From IMG/VR virus record IMGVR_UViG_3300044568_002742, positions 1 to 64,000 of that record: a stretch of 64,000 bases of DNA; one strand, written 5' to 3'. The position numbers were made by a program, and so were the translations under genes. Positions 28,629 to 36,075 of this stretch are shown here, one piece after another. The first letter of the stretch is position 1; the number at the start of each line of letters is the position of its first letter. The notes beneath the pieces are model-generated. The model was not told where the DNA came from and did not search any database. It saw only the letters and a program-made list of their open reading frames with translations. Source of the stretch: a virus.

Positions 28629-28832
28629 ATGGCATCATTAATTACCGTTTCCAAAAAACCCAACTTCCAATCACAGCACCCGAACTCACCAAAGATGCTA
28701 TCAGCAATTTGCCTTCAAATATGCGGTGGTGGTCTGACCACTACACAAACCGCACAAGCAATGGAATTACAATCCAAAATACTGGCAAACGGCAAAGCAA
28801 CCAAGAACAAATATACCATCACACTAGCGTAA
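28629..28832 (+). CDS. Small basic early protein
   Basis: 67 aa, Lys/Gln/Thr-rich, not recognised. GGAGCAAACACC leader decides between two overlapping frames. Confidence 0.66.
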   Translation: MASLITVSKKPNFQSQHPNSPKMLSAICLQICGGGLTTTQTAQAMELQSKILANGKATKNKYTITLA

Positions 28833-28836
28833 ATGC

Positions 28837-28864
28837 TTGACAATGCACATGGACGTGCTATAAT
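28837..28864 (+). promoter_or_regulatory. Sigma-70-type promoter, ATGGAC loop class
   Basis: TTGACA (28837-28842), 16 nt spacer with GCAC-ATGGAC-GTGC, TATAAT (28859-28864). Confidence 0.85.
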
Positions 28865-28893
28865 GGTACATCATCAACAAAGGAGCAAACCAC

Positions 28894-29265
28894 ATGATTA
28901 AAATAATTAATGACAATGGCAGACCTTGGGCAATCGAAATAGCAGATGATCTAGTGTCATTCTATGATGCCCGTTATGAGCATACAGACCTAGGCCAGTT
29001 TGTTTCAAAGTATTATATCAAGACAATTCTAGAAGGCAATAGCGGTTTATGTCTAGATGGTGGCGTTCCTGATTGGTCAATCTCACAAGCAGGTATGCAG
29101 AGAATTCGAGCTTGGATTAAAGCACAACAAGCAACAGAATACTTTACCGTGTGGGCGGGAGGGACTGAAGTCAATGACTTTAACCTGACTGAAGAGCAAG
29201 CACACATTATCGCAGAACAATTCAAAGTTCTGGGTTATGACGATATTATAATCGAACGAGTATAA
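28894..29265 (+). CDS. Conserved phage protein, two small domains fused
   Basis: 123 aa. The first part (LVSFYDARYEHTDLGQFVSKYY...GLCLDGGVPDWSI) and the second (FTVWAGGTEVNDFNLTEEQAHIIA...GYDDIIIE) each resemble small proteins that occur alone in other phages. Function unknown. A GCTAGCTGT element follows at 29267. Confidence 0.76.
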   Translation: MIKIINDNGRPWAIEIADDLVSFYDARYEHTDLGQFVSKYYIKTILEGNSGLCLDGGVPDWSISQAGMQRIRAWIKAQQATEYFTVWAGGTEVNDFNLTEEQAHIIAEQFKVLGYDDIIIERV

Positions 29266-29286
29266 TGCTAGCTGTAAATATATCAC

Positions 29287-29315
29287 TTGACAGCCACACC
29301 CGCGTTTGATACACT
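29287..29315 (+). promoter_or_regulatory. Weak sigma-70-type promoter
   Basis: TTGACA (29287-29292), 17 nt spacer, TACACT (29310-29315). Confidence 0.6.
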
Positions 29316-29349
29316 ATGCACTCACTAACACACATATGGAGCAACACAC

Positions 29350-29505
29350 ATGACTAAGAAACACTTTATCGAAATGGCTAAAATCATCAAAATGAATCAA
29401 GACCTGATTGCCCGTAAACAAACCGCTGATGATTTTGCCAAGATGGCTATACAGGCCAATCCACGTTTCAACAAAGAAACATTCTTTAAGGCTTGCGGAA
29501 TTTAA
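29350..29505 (+). CDS. Small basic phage protein
   Basis: 51 aa (MTKKHFIEMAKIIKMNQDLI...NPRFNKETFFKACGI). The KHF...N.RFd...F...CG pattern is common among small phage proteins. GGAGCAACACAC leader. Confidence 0.72.
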   Translation: MTKKHFIEMAKIIKMNQDLIARKQTADDFAKMAIQANPRFNKETFFKACGI

Positions 29506-29521
29506 AAAACCACTGTATAAT
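29493..29521 (+). promoter_or_regulatory. Promoter with 5' leader hairpin
   Basis: TTGCGG (29493-29498), 17 nt spacer, TATAAT (29516-29521). The transcript then begins with ATGGTTAAG...CTTAACCAT, a 9 bp hairpin at about 29530-29556. Confidence 0.6.
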
Positions 29522-29577
29522 ATCACTCAATGGTTAAGGGATCGGCTCTTAACCATAACCACTTTTGAGGATCTGAT

Positions 29578-29808
29578 ATGAACGAAGTTATTACCCGACC
29601 TTCCTTCCAAACCATCGAACAAGCTTGGGAATGGCTTGGAGAAATGGATTTGGAATACTCAGATAATTGCCGATTTGCATTTACCGACGATCATACCGCT
29701 GTGGGTAAGTACGAAGATCAACAAAACCACGGCTGTTGTGGCTCATTCGATGCCATCATTGAAGTCGATGGCAGAAGAGCATATATCGGCTGTAATTACG
29801 GTCACTAG
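29578..29808 (+). CDS. Small early protein
   Basis: 76 aa, not recognised; contains NHGCCGSFDAIIEVDGRRAYIGCNYGH, Cys- and Gly-rich, similar to a small phage family. GAGGATCTGAT leader. Confidence 0.7.
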   Translation: MNEVITRPSFQTIEQAWEWLGEMDLEYSDNCRFAFTDDHTAVGKYEDQQNHGCCGSFDAIIEVDGRRAYIGCNYGH

Positions 29809-29850
29809 CAGGACACCAGCAGGACACCAGCAGGACACCAGCAGGACACC
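29807..29850 (+). repeat. Four 11 bp direct repeats
   Basis: AGCAGGACACC four times, directly after the stop of 29578-29808. Confidence 0.85.
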
Positions 29851-29882
29851 AGCACCAGCAAAAATTTATTTTCATTAGGGTA

Positions 29883-29910
29883 TTGCTTTATTGATTCAAC
29901 GTGGTATAAT
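29883..29910 (+). promoter_or_regulatory. Promoter with 5' leader hairpin
   Basis: TTGCTT (29883-29888), 16 nt spacer, TATAAT (29905-29910), followed by GGTTTGGGA-TTG-TCCCAAACC (29919-29939), which would cap the mRNA 5' end. Confidence 0.6.
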
Positions 29911-29957
29911 TATTTCACGGTTTGGGATTGTCCCAAACCACTACGGGAGCAAACCAA

Positions 29958-30500
29958 ATGATTACTGTTAATACTATTAAGGCACTATTGGCTAACTTAA
30001 CTGGCACTACATTCGCTAACATCGATTACACCACTGTAGTGCCTACCAGTGCTGGCAATAAGCATATCACTATCACTAAGCACACTAACGCTAATGTACA
30101 GTTATTCAATGGCATAAAAGATTATGCTAACGTGTACTTGAAAGCAGTACAAAGAACGGCTAACAAGCTGGATAACAATCCAGAGAACGTAGAAAACTTC
30201 ATCGTGTCGCCTACTTGGTTTAATCATAGTGATGATTGCTTCAGCCTAGTTAATCATAATAAAACTGGTGATGCTTATCTGTTTGCCATCTATAATAACG
30301 CTAAATCAGAATACTTCATTGATGGCGTTAAGGCATCAAAACAAGCCGTAGCGACCTATTTAACTCCTAGTGCCAGCAAGGCATTACTTGGTGACGGAAC
30401 GGTCTATAACGCTACCAATGACGTTACCCATAACGTTACCGTCCGCACCATAGCATTGGCTAACATCAATACCATCAAGGCGATGGGCGCGACCATCTAG
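29958..30500 (+). CDS. Early protein, last of the early block
   Basis: 180 aa, rich in Asn, Thr and Ala, not recognised (AYLFAIYNNAKSEYFIDG in the middle). GGGAGCAAACC leader. A strong GC hairpin follows. Confidence 0.72.
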   Translation: MITVNTIKALLANLTGTTFANIDYTTVVPTSAGNKHITITKHTNANVQLFNGIKDYANVYLKAVQRTANKLDNNPENVENFIVSPTWFNHSDDCFSLVNHNKTGDAYLFAIYNNAKSEYFIDGVKASKQAVATYLTPSASKALLGDGTVYNATNDVTHNVTVRTIALANINTIKAMGATI

Positions 30501-30509
30501 GCGACCATC

Positions 30510-30532
30510 ACGTCCCCCCAATGGGGGGACGT
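30510..30532 (+). terminator. Strong GC hairpin ending the early block
   Basis: ACGTCCCCCC-AAT-GGGGGGACGT, a perfect 10 bp stem with no T run. It may stop or protect the 3' end of the last early mRNA. Confidence 0.6.
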
Positions 30533-31228
30533 ACCATACCTGATTATCATTGTCAAATTTATTTTGTGATGACGACCACGATCATAGTTTTTTTATTTTG
30601 TCAAATTTATTTTGCGAGAGGGGCGATCATGCATTTTTACATTTGTCAAATTTTTTTGAAGTTGCCGTGAAAAACTTTTTGATTTTATCTTCTATTTTAT
30701 CTTCTATTTTATCTGCTATTTTATCTGCTATTTTATTTCTACTCTTCTAAAAACAAGTAGTATGTGCAAAAACAGGTCGCACAAAGTTTAAGTAGTGTAT
30801 ATCAATTTTCTACGGATAAATTTTTTATTTCGTCAAAATCCGAAATTACTACCCAGAGAGAATGGAAATGTTCCACAAACTCTATCAATTCTTTTTTAAG
30901 AATATAAGAGTTCGTAGGGTAATAAAAAAGTAAGTAGGCATACTAGAAAACGGTTTTGAAAAATTCGCCAAAAAAATTTTCCACGATTGTGGAAAAACTT
31001 TATCCTTACCCTGTTCGACTCTATAGATTCTTAAAAAACCTTTTGAGTTTATGAGAATGAATGGGAGTGACGGGGGGGGTGAAAAGTAAGTGGGGGTATA
31101 TCGGGAATGGATTTCAAATTTTTCTGGAAAATTTTTTTAAATTTGTTGAATTTGAAAAATCCTGTAGGATATAAAAAATTTTCACGATTGTGAAATAATA
31201 GTAAGTGTGGTGGTTTTTCAAAAAATAG
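30533..31228. repeat. Gene-free AT-rich region with repeats
   Basis: TGTCAAATTTATTTTG occurs at about 30551 and 30599, with a third partial copy at about 30643. Around 30685-30735, TCTATTTTATC-type units repeat about five times. From 30750 to 31228 I see no gene, only A/T runs and a G8 tract near 31071. Confidence 0.6.
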
Positions 31229-31855
31229 TTAGAATATTGGATCTGTAATTACGGGGATATCACCGCGCATCATCATATTTCTGGAGCTCAGATCGAGTAG
31301 GTAATTTGATTTAGCCATATCGTACAAGACAGTAAAGATACCGGGATATTTTTCTTTAAACTTAAGCATAGTTTGTTGATAGTCTTGGTCCAGGTCATGT
31401 AGTTCTCTTCTTGCGAATAATCTAAAGATAGGAGCGACGTTATTAAATTCATTATTAAAAAAGGTATTAGACATAGGTGACAATTTTTCGACTCTAATGA
31501 CGTAAGTCGTATCATTAATTTTTATAAGATTACCTTTTATTTTGGGAAGGTTTTCGTTATGTTGATTAGTTTTTGCGTATTTAAAAAAGTGAATATAGCC
31601 AGGGTCATCTTTAAAGATTTTGAATATCCATGGATAGTTAGGATGTTCATAGACACCGGCAAAATTACCGGAACCCAGATATTTAAATCCGTGGTCAGTC
31701 ATATAATTTTGCCATTTTGTTAATTGATCTTCTCTATTATATTCTCGTTCATATTTAGCCATTGTTCCTGCATGGGCTTTTGGGTTTTTGAATATAGCAT
31801 TGGCTTGTTGGTAGTGTGGATTAGTTTTATAACCTGATAGTTCATCGATTTTCAT
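31229..31855 (-). CDS. Second kinase-like fold protein
   Basis: 208 aa. Glycine loop YLGSGNFAGVYE (about 59-70), Lys strand WIFKIFK, then near the C terminus LLDLSSRNMMM and VITDPIF, matching the DxxxxN catalytic loop and the DFG position. The Asp and Asn of the loop are kept. The N terminus MKIDELSGY is a weaker form of the capsid-targeting-like start. AATAAATA lies 5 nt before the ATG. Probably a virion-borne kinase-like effector. Confidence 0.6.
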   Translation of the reverse strand: MKIDELSGYKTNPHYQQANAIFKNPKAHAGTMAKYEREYNREDQLTKWQNYMTDHGFKYLGSGNFAGVYEHPNYPWIFKIFKDDPGYIHFFKYAKTNQHNENLPKIKGNLIKINDTTYVIRVEKLSPMSNTFFNNEFNNVAPIFRLFARRELHDLDQDYQQTMLKFKEKYPGIFTVLYDMAKSNYLLDLSSRNMMMRGDIPVITDPIF

Positions 31856-31860
31856 AATGA

Positions 31861-31868
31861 TATTTATT
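31861..31868 (-). promoter_or_regulatory. T4-type late promoter box (AATAAATA)
   Basis: 5 nt before the ATG of 31229-31855, minus strand. Confidence 0.5.
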
Positions 31869-31904
31869 TGTTTATTAGTTAATAAATATGATAAAGGAAT
31901 TTGA

Positions 31905-32438
31905 ATGAAGGTAAGAGAAATAATAAATGAAGCGCATCATTCTATAATAGCGACTATGGAAATTGGTGATTGGATATTAGATATTGATTCCCATTATATT
32001 GCCACGATTGCGGATCGTAGTAATAAGGTAAATGCCAAAGAAGTAACTAGTATAATATCATTTGCGTGTTTGTATTCAGAAGAGTTAAAGAAGCTACCTA
32101 GAGGAACGGGGGCATTTGTACAAGACACTGTATCTAATATATCTATATTTTTGCATCGATATAAAAACCAGCCTAATCGATTACGACTGGAGACTGTTTT
32201 GACACCGGACATGACTCCAAAGGATCGTATTATTAGGATAACGGTTCCATCTACTAATACCAAGATGTCGAGGAAGGATATAAAAAACATAGAGCGTGTA
32301 AGGATGGATACCCAATTGAGGGGTAGGGACAGTGTTAGTCAAGATTATGAAAACAACAAAGATGTGATTGATGCTATGTCTACTATGGATAGAAATCAGC
32401 GTAGGGTGTTAAAAAAGAATTTAGCGCGTATTAGATAG
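31905..32438 (+). CDS. Protein with capsid-targeting-like N terminus
   Basis: 177 aa. Starts MKVREIINEA (IINE, a T4 gp21-type IxxE site). The rest is not recognised; the C terminus is basic (RNQRRVLKKNLARIR). AATAAATA lies about 16 nt upstream, then AAGGAA. Confidence 0.65.
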   Translation: MKVREIINEAHHSIIATMEIGDWILDIDSHYIATIADRSNKVNAKEVTSIISFACLYSEELKKLPRGTGAFVQDTVSNISIFLHRYKNQPNRLRLETVLTPDMTPKDRIIRITVPSTNTKMSRKDIKNIERVRMDTQLRGRDSVSQDYENNKDVIDAMSTMDRNQRRVLKKNLARIR

Positions 32439-32442
32439 TGAC

Positions 32443-32601
32443 ATGTTAAATAAGAGTGGATTAGTTGAACCTAAGCATCGATATTCAAAGCGTGAAAAAG
32501 CAAGAGCTGAACCGTATGATTATGTGGATAAAGTATTGTCTACGCATTCAGGCAAAGAAGTAGACCGAGTTAGCAAATTAGCAGAGAGATTGCTTAGATG
32601 A
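32443..32601 (+). CDS. Small basic protein
   Basis: 52 aa (MLNKSGLVEPKHRYSKREKA...), not recognised. It starts 4 nt after the preceding stop and overlaps the next gene as ATGA. Confidence 0.62.
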   Translation: MLNKSGLVEPKHRYSKREKARAEPYDYVDKVLSTHSGKEVDRVSKLAERLLR

Positions 32602-33197
32602 AGATAAAAGACATTATAGTAGAGATGAGTCAGTTGATCGATCCAGTAATAAGCCTATTAGCTAATCCGACTCGTAATTTAGAGCAATACAAATCTTTCA
32701 TGCAACAAGTTCGCTATGATCCTCTCTACACGGTTGTTGGTCGTTTGGGTGATGTTCTTCTATATAGTGGTAATAATGGGCATGTTCATCAATACATTGC
32801 CGTTGATCCAACGCGAGAGCGTATTGTATATAAGATGGAATTTAAAGTTCATCAGCATAGGTTATTGGGGAGTTATGTCGTGCAGGAATGGTTATGGGCG
32901 GATCCCTCCTACAAGTTAGATCTTCCCAGTAGGGTATTTGAAGAGTTGTTAGCGGATTATTTGACTGTTGTGTGTGATGCGGAGCAGACTGAGTTGGGTA
33001 AGAAGTTTTGGTTAAAGCAATTGAGTAAGGCATTTAGTCGGGGATTGTCTGTCCTCTATGTAGATTTTTCCAACAATGTCAAGATAGTGGTACCCGATAT
33101 GCCTTCCCTCAATGCTTTTGATCGTCGGTATAAGATATGGACACGATTGGAATCATCTACCAATCGTGTTTTTGCCATTAGCACGATTGTAAAATAA
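32598..33197 (+). CDS. Protein with capsid-targeting-like N terminus
   Basis: 199 aa. Starts MKIKDIIVEM (IIVE). The rest is soluble, mixed alpha/beta and unrecognised. ATGA overlap with the preceding gene. Confidence 0.65.
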   Translation: MKIKDIIVEMSQLIDPVISLLANPTRNLEQYKSFMQQVRYDPLYTVVGRLGDVLLYSGNNGHVHQYIAVDPTRERIVYKMEFKVHQHRLLGSYVVQEWLWADPSYKLDLPSRVFEELLADYLTVVCDAEQTELGKKFWLKQLSKAFSRGLSVLYVDFSNNVKIVVPDMPSLNAFDRRYKIWTRLESSTNRVFAISTIVK

Positions 33198-33200
33198 ATA
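33193..33200 (+). promoter_or_regulatory. T4-type late promoter box (AATAAATA)
   Basis: 4 nt before the ATG of the 33205 micropeptide. Confidence 0.45.
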
Positions 33201-33204
33201 CATT

Positions 33205-33291
33205 ATGTTTTACCGTGATCCCTTGCTATTATGTAGTGTAATCATAATAGCAATCCTACTTGATCTGTTAGAAGATCTATTTTACCTTTAG
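33205..33291 (+). CDS. Membrane micropeptide (MFY.DP.LLC family)
   Basis: 28 aa (MFYRDPLLLCSVIIIAILLD...), one membrane helix. A paralogue is at 34979-35083 with the same start and the same late-promoter spacing, so both are probably real. Confidence 0.6.
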   Translation: MFYRDPLLLCSVIIIAILLDLLEDLFYL

Positions 33292-33293
33292 GG

Positions 33294-33731
33294 TTACCAT
33301 TTACGGCAAGACCAGTATCTCGCTTTAGTTCTCGGTCCTGGGTTATCGCAATTATGTCTAGCGCGAAAACTTTTGCGTCTAGCTGGGTTTGATTTTTTGA
33401 TACGCATATTAGGGTCGCCGAAGTTTACTTTTTTGATATTGCCAGTACTGGGGTCTCTAACATAGACTTTAAATTTCTTGACATCGCCTTGTTGTGGTTT
33501 ACCGAGTGTAACTGAATGTCCCTGGTAATCTGCTTCATCCAGCATATCTTCATTATAGTACAAATCACCATATGCCTCATAGAAGTCATCGCCATGATAG
33601 GTTTCCTCAATGGCAACACAGTTATTAACTCTGGTATCACCTTTCATCTTACTGCCTTGTTTTTTGTATCCTTTCCAGCATTTAGCATCTAGGCGTTGTT
33701 TAGTTTCTGATATTATTTCGAGTATTTTCAT
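33294..33731 (-). CDS. Capsid-targeted-type phage protein with basic Cys-rich C terminus
   Basis: 145 aa. Starts MKILEIISET (IISE). CWKGYKKQGSKMK and VNNCV follow, and the C terminus RRKSFRARHNCD...KARYWSCRKW is conserved in many aquatic T4-like phages; possibly nucleic-acid-binding. TAATG overlap with the upstream gene. Confidence 0.72.
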   Translation of the reverse strand: MKILEIISETKQRLDAKCWKGYKKQGSKMKGDTRVNNCVAIEETYHGDDFYEAYGDLYYNEDMLDEADYQGHSVTLGKPQQGDVKKFKVYVRDPSTGNIKKVNFGDPNMRIKKSNPARRKSFRARHNCDNPGPRTKARYWSCRKW

Positions 33732-34951
33732 TAGTGTATCATCAGGTATGTATTGAGTACATCCCTCCTTTTAGCTGCTAGGTCACCCGCCCCTGGTGGT
33801 ACGATGACATTCCACACTGGTTTATCCCCGAGTGGTAATTGTATTACTTGGTTGTAGGTTATGATAGATTCTTTACTGATATTAAATCCTGTCACCATTC
33901 TATCCTTAAAGGTAGAGAGTGATTGTTCATCTTTAAATTGAACCTGTCCGGATTTATCTTTAATTTTTTTATTTCCCTTTTTGGCAATCAAATCATTGAA
34001 CATGCTACTGGGGATAACTTCTGCCCTGAGTACGACATTGCCTTGTTTTTCATAATCGGCAACTTGTCTAGCTTGGCTGGTAGTAGAACCTGTAGAGAAT
34101 CTATTGAGCCAATTAGGAGGAGTATTTCCCGTGATGGCGATAGCCATTTTGGTATAGGCATAGAATTCCACATTGGGATTCTTATTAGCGATATTGTAGG
34201 CGAGGTCGAGGTATTCCTTACTGAAAAAATCTCCTGCATCGTGCCATCGAACCACCAGTTTAATCATTCTAGCCTGTAGTCTCTTTTCCGTATTGGCGAT
34301 TGTTGCGTTAATCATATTAGCGAAGCCAGTTGGGTCATTGAGGAGGAAATTAAGATATCGAGCTGCGCTCATGCTACTACCTGGGAATTGTCTATATCCG
34401 CCTTTTCTCGCATAGCAGAAAATTTTACATTCTCCTGCTCCCGGGCAGGTATTGACATCGACGAACTCCATAGTTTCCTCATCTACAACTAAACCCGATA
34501 GAGCAGGCAGGGTGATATCGAAGATTACTTCATTGCTCCCACTGGAGGTTTTCATCTTTTTATTACCCGTTAGGGCGAAGTTATCGGCTTGTTGTGGTGT
34601 AGTCTTGCCTGATTTTTTCATCTTGCTATTAACGGCGATGACATTTTTGGCATTTGGTCTAACCATAATCTGTTTAGCTAATTCTTGCAGATCCCATTCT
34701 TCGCCGGTATCGTTAAGGACTTTAAGATTACTGGCATGAAGGATAGGGCGTAGTTTATCCTTGGTACTGGTATGTGTTTTGCTTTTAATCCTACCGGCAT
34801 AATCATGAATATCCCCATGTGATAATCTGGTATGTGGAGCATTAAGGTGGATAGCCTCATCGATATCTTGATCGACTGGGCCGAGTACCTCTACGGGGAA
34901 ACCGCCTAATTGGCGTTGTTTCATTTCTGTAATTACTTCTAATATCTTCAT
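33731..34951 (-). CDS. GP88-like protein with capsid-targeting-like N terminus
   Basis: 406 aa. Starts MKIL-EVITEM. CPGAGECKIFCYARKGGY (C-x5-C-x3-C) and VVRWHDAGDFFSKEYL match the phage GP88 family, whose function is unknown; the Cys cluster could bind metal or an Fe-S cluster. The length is typical of the family plus the N-terminal tag. CATAAATA lies 6 nt before the ATG. Confidence 0.75.
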   Translation of the reverse strand: MKILEVITEMKQRQLGGFPVEVLGPVDQDIDEAIHLNAPHTRLSHGDIHDYAGRIKSKTHTSTKDKLRPILHASNLKVLNDTGEEWDLQELAKQIMVRPNAKNVIAVNSKMKKSGKTTPQQADNFALTGNKKMKTSSGSNEVIFDITLPALSGLVVDEETMEFVDVNTCPGAGECKIFCYARKGGYRQFPGSSMSAARYLNFLLNDPTGFANMINATIANTEKRLQARMIKLVVRWHDAGDFFSKEYLDLAYNIANKNPNVEFYAYTKMAIAITGNTPPNWLNRFSTGSTTSQARQVADYEKQGNVVLRAEVIPSSMFNDLIAKKGNKKIKDKSGQVQFKDEQSLSTFKDRMVTGFNISKESIITYNQVIQLPLGDKPVWNVIVPPGAGDLAAKRRDVLNTYLMIH

Positions 34952-34957
34952 AAAAGG

Positions 34958-34965
34958 TATTTATG
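34958..34965 (-). promoter_or_regulatory. T4-type late promoter box (CATAAATA)
   Basis: 6 nt before the ATG of the GP88-like gene; lies back-to-back with the plus-strand box at 34967. Confidence 0.5.
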
Positions 34966-34966
34966 A

Positions 34967-34974
34967 AATAAATA
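34967..34974 (+). promoter_or_regulatory. T4-type late promoter box (AATAAATA)
   Basis: 4 nt before the ATG of the 34979 micropeptide. Confidence 0.45.
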
Positions 34975-34978
34975 ATAG

Positions 34979-35083
34979 ATGTTTTATAAAGATCCAGTAC
35001 TTTTATGTATAGCGGTAATGGTCATATTAGCGATAGTAAAAGTATCGCTTGATATCTTCTATCAATCAGTTTTACCAGGTTGA
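34979..35083 (+). CDS. Membrane micropeptide (MFY.DP.LLC family)
   Basis: 34 aa (MFYKDPVLLCIAVMVILAIV...), one membrane helix, paralogue of 33205-33291. Overlaps the convergent 35062 gene by 22 bp. Confidence 0.6.
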   Translation: MFYKDPVLLCIAVMVILAIVKVSLDIFYQSVLPG

Positions 35084-36063
35084 AATTTTTGAAATTGTCC
35101 CTTGCTGCCTCTAATGCTAACTGGTGGGACAAAGCCTGTAGTTGGGTTTCTTGAATTAGCGGCGATTTCTGTTCCGTTATTAAAGCTATTACTTGGGGTA
35201 TTTTGTCTTACATTTTTAATTTTTGCCTTTTCCCAATTATATCCTGCTTTATGACCGGAGCAATCTTTTGTACATTGTCTACCGTGGAATGTCAATTCAT
35301 TAAATATCTCTTCATCCAATTCTTTAAATATTTTCTCCAGTCCTTCCTCGTAGGTGAAGTCTGAGCGTTTGCCATATTTTGGGTCTTTGAGTAGAATAAG
35401 TCCGCCGATTTGAATGGCGCGTGAGCCGGACAGTACTGGTCGTCGATTGCTTCTATCATAGAAGAAAGAATGTCGTCTAGGGTCCATACCTATTTGTATC
35501 CAGTCAGGGTCTGACATGGCAATGTTGGCTTGTTCTCTTGCTTCTTCCGTAGAGGCATTTTCCCACGATCCGGTAATAGTCGCTAGTGGATATTTAGAAA
35601 TTTCCCCTCTGGCGATATGGATTGGGTGACCTTTTTTATCTATTGCGTTATCATGTGAGATATGCATGCTGGCATTATTGATAATTGCGGTTGGTTTATG
35701 GGAGATTGAATCTCCTATTTGGCCCGTTGAGGTACCGGCATGTATGGTAGGTGCCCAGACGTTATGTCTCGTATAGGCGGGAATATCTAATCTCAGATGA
35801 ACAATTTGTCCTTGTGGAATTTCTGCATCGATCTTATCAGCTTGTCCTTTACCCTTAAGACCTCTTTCTAGGTCTTGTCTGGTTGCGCTTACTGGTAGTT
35901 CCTCATAGGGTGTTACTGGACGGTATTTACCGACGAGTTTCCAATATTCTCGTGAGGACATTTCGCCATCGTGAACTTTTTGGGCAGCGGCGATCAATTC
36001 AGGATGTTTATCATCGAATTCCTTATGTGATTTATTATTTTCAAGTAAGTCTTGTATTTTCAT
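35062..36063 (-). CDS. Late protein with capsid-targeting-like N terminus
   Basis: 333 aa. Starts MKIQDLLEN. The central part (RLDIPAYTRHNVWAPTIHAG...IHIARGEISKYPLATITGSW...DPRRHSFFYDR) resembles a domain in large phage polyproteins; activity unknown. GATAAATA lies 4 nt before the ATG. Confidence 0.65.
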   Translation of the reverse strand: MKIQDLLENNKSHKEFDDKHPELIAAAQKVHDGEMSSREYWKLVGKYRPVTPYEELPVSATRQDLERGLKGKGQADKIDAEIPQGQIVHLRLDIPAYTRHNVWAPTIHAGTSTGQIGDSISHKPTAIINNASMHISHDNAIDKKGHPIHIARGEISKYPLATITGSWENASTEEAREQANIAMSDPDWIQIGMDPRRHSFFYDRSNRRPVLSGSRAIQIGGLILLKDPKYGKRSDFTYEEGLEKIFKELDEEIFNELTFHGRQCTKDCSGHKAGYNWEKAKIKNVRQNTPSNSFNNGTEIAANSRNPTTGFVPPVSIRGSKGQFQKFQPGKTD

Positions 36064-36067
36064 CTAG

Positions 36068-36075
36068 TATTTATC
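36068..36075 (-). promoter_or_regulatory. T4-type late promoter box (GATAAATA)
   Basis: 4 nt before the ATG of 35062-36063. Confidence 0.5.

Noticed and set aside
29922-29957. Start of the 29958 gene 12 codons earlier
   Set aside because: Those codons form the GGTTTGGGA/TCCCAAACC leader hairpin and contain the GGGAGCAAACC ribosome-binding site.
30550-30750. 66-codon ORF rich in Leu/Ile/Ser
   Set aside because: It needs a TTG start, has no leader, and is made of the non-coding direct repeats.
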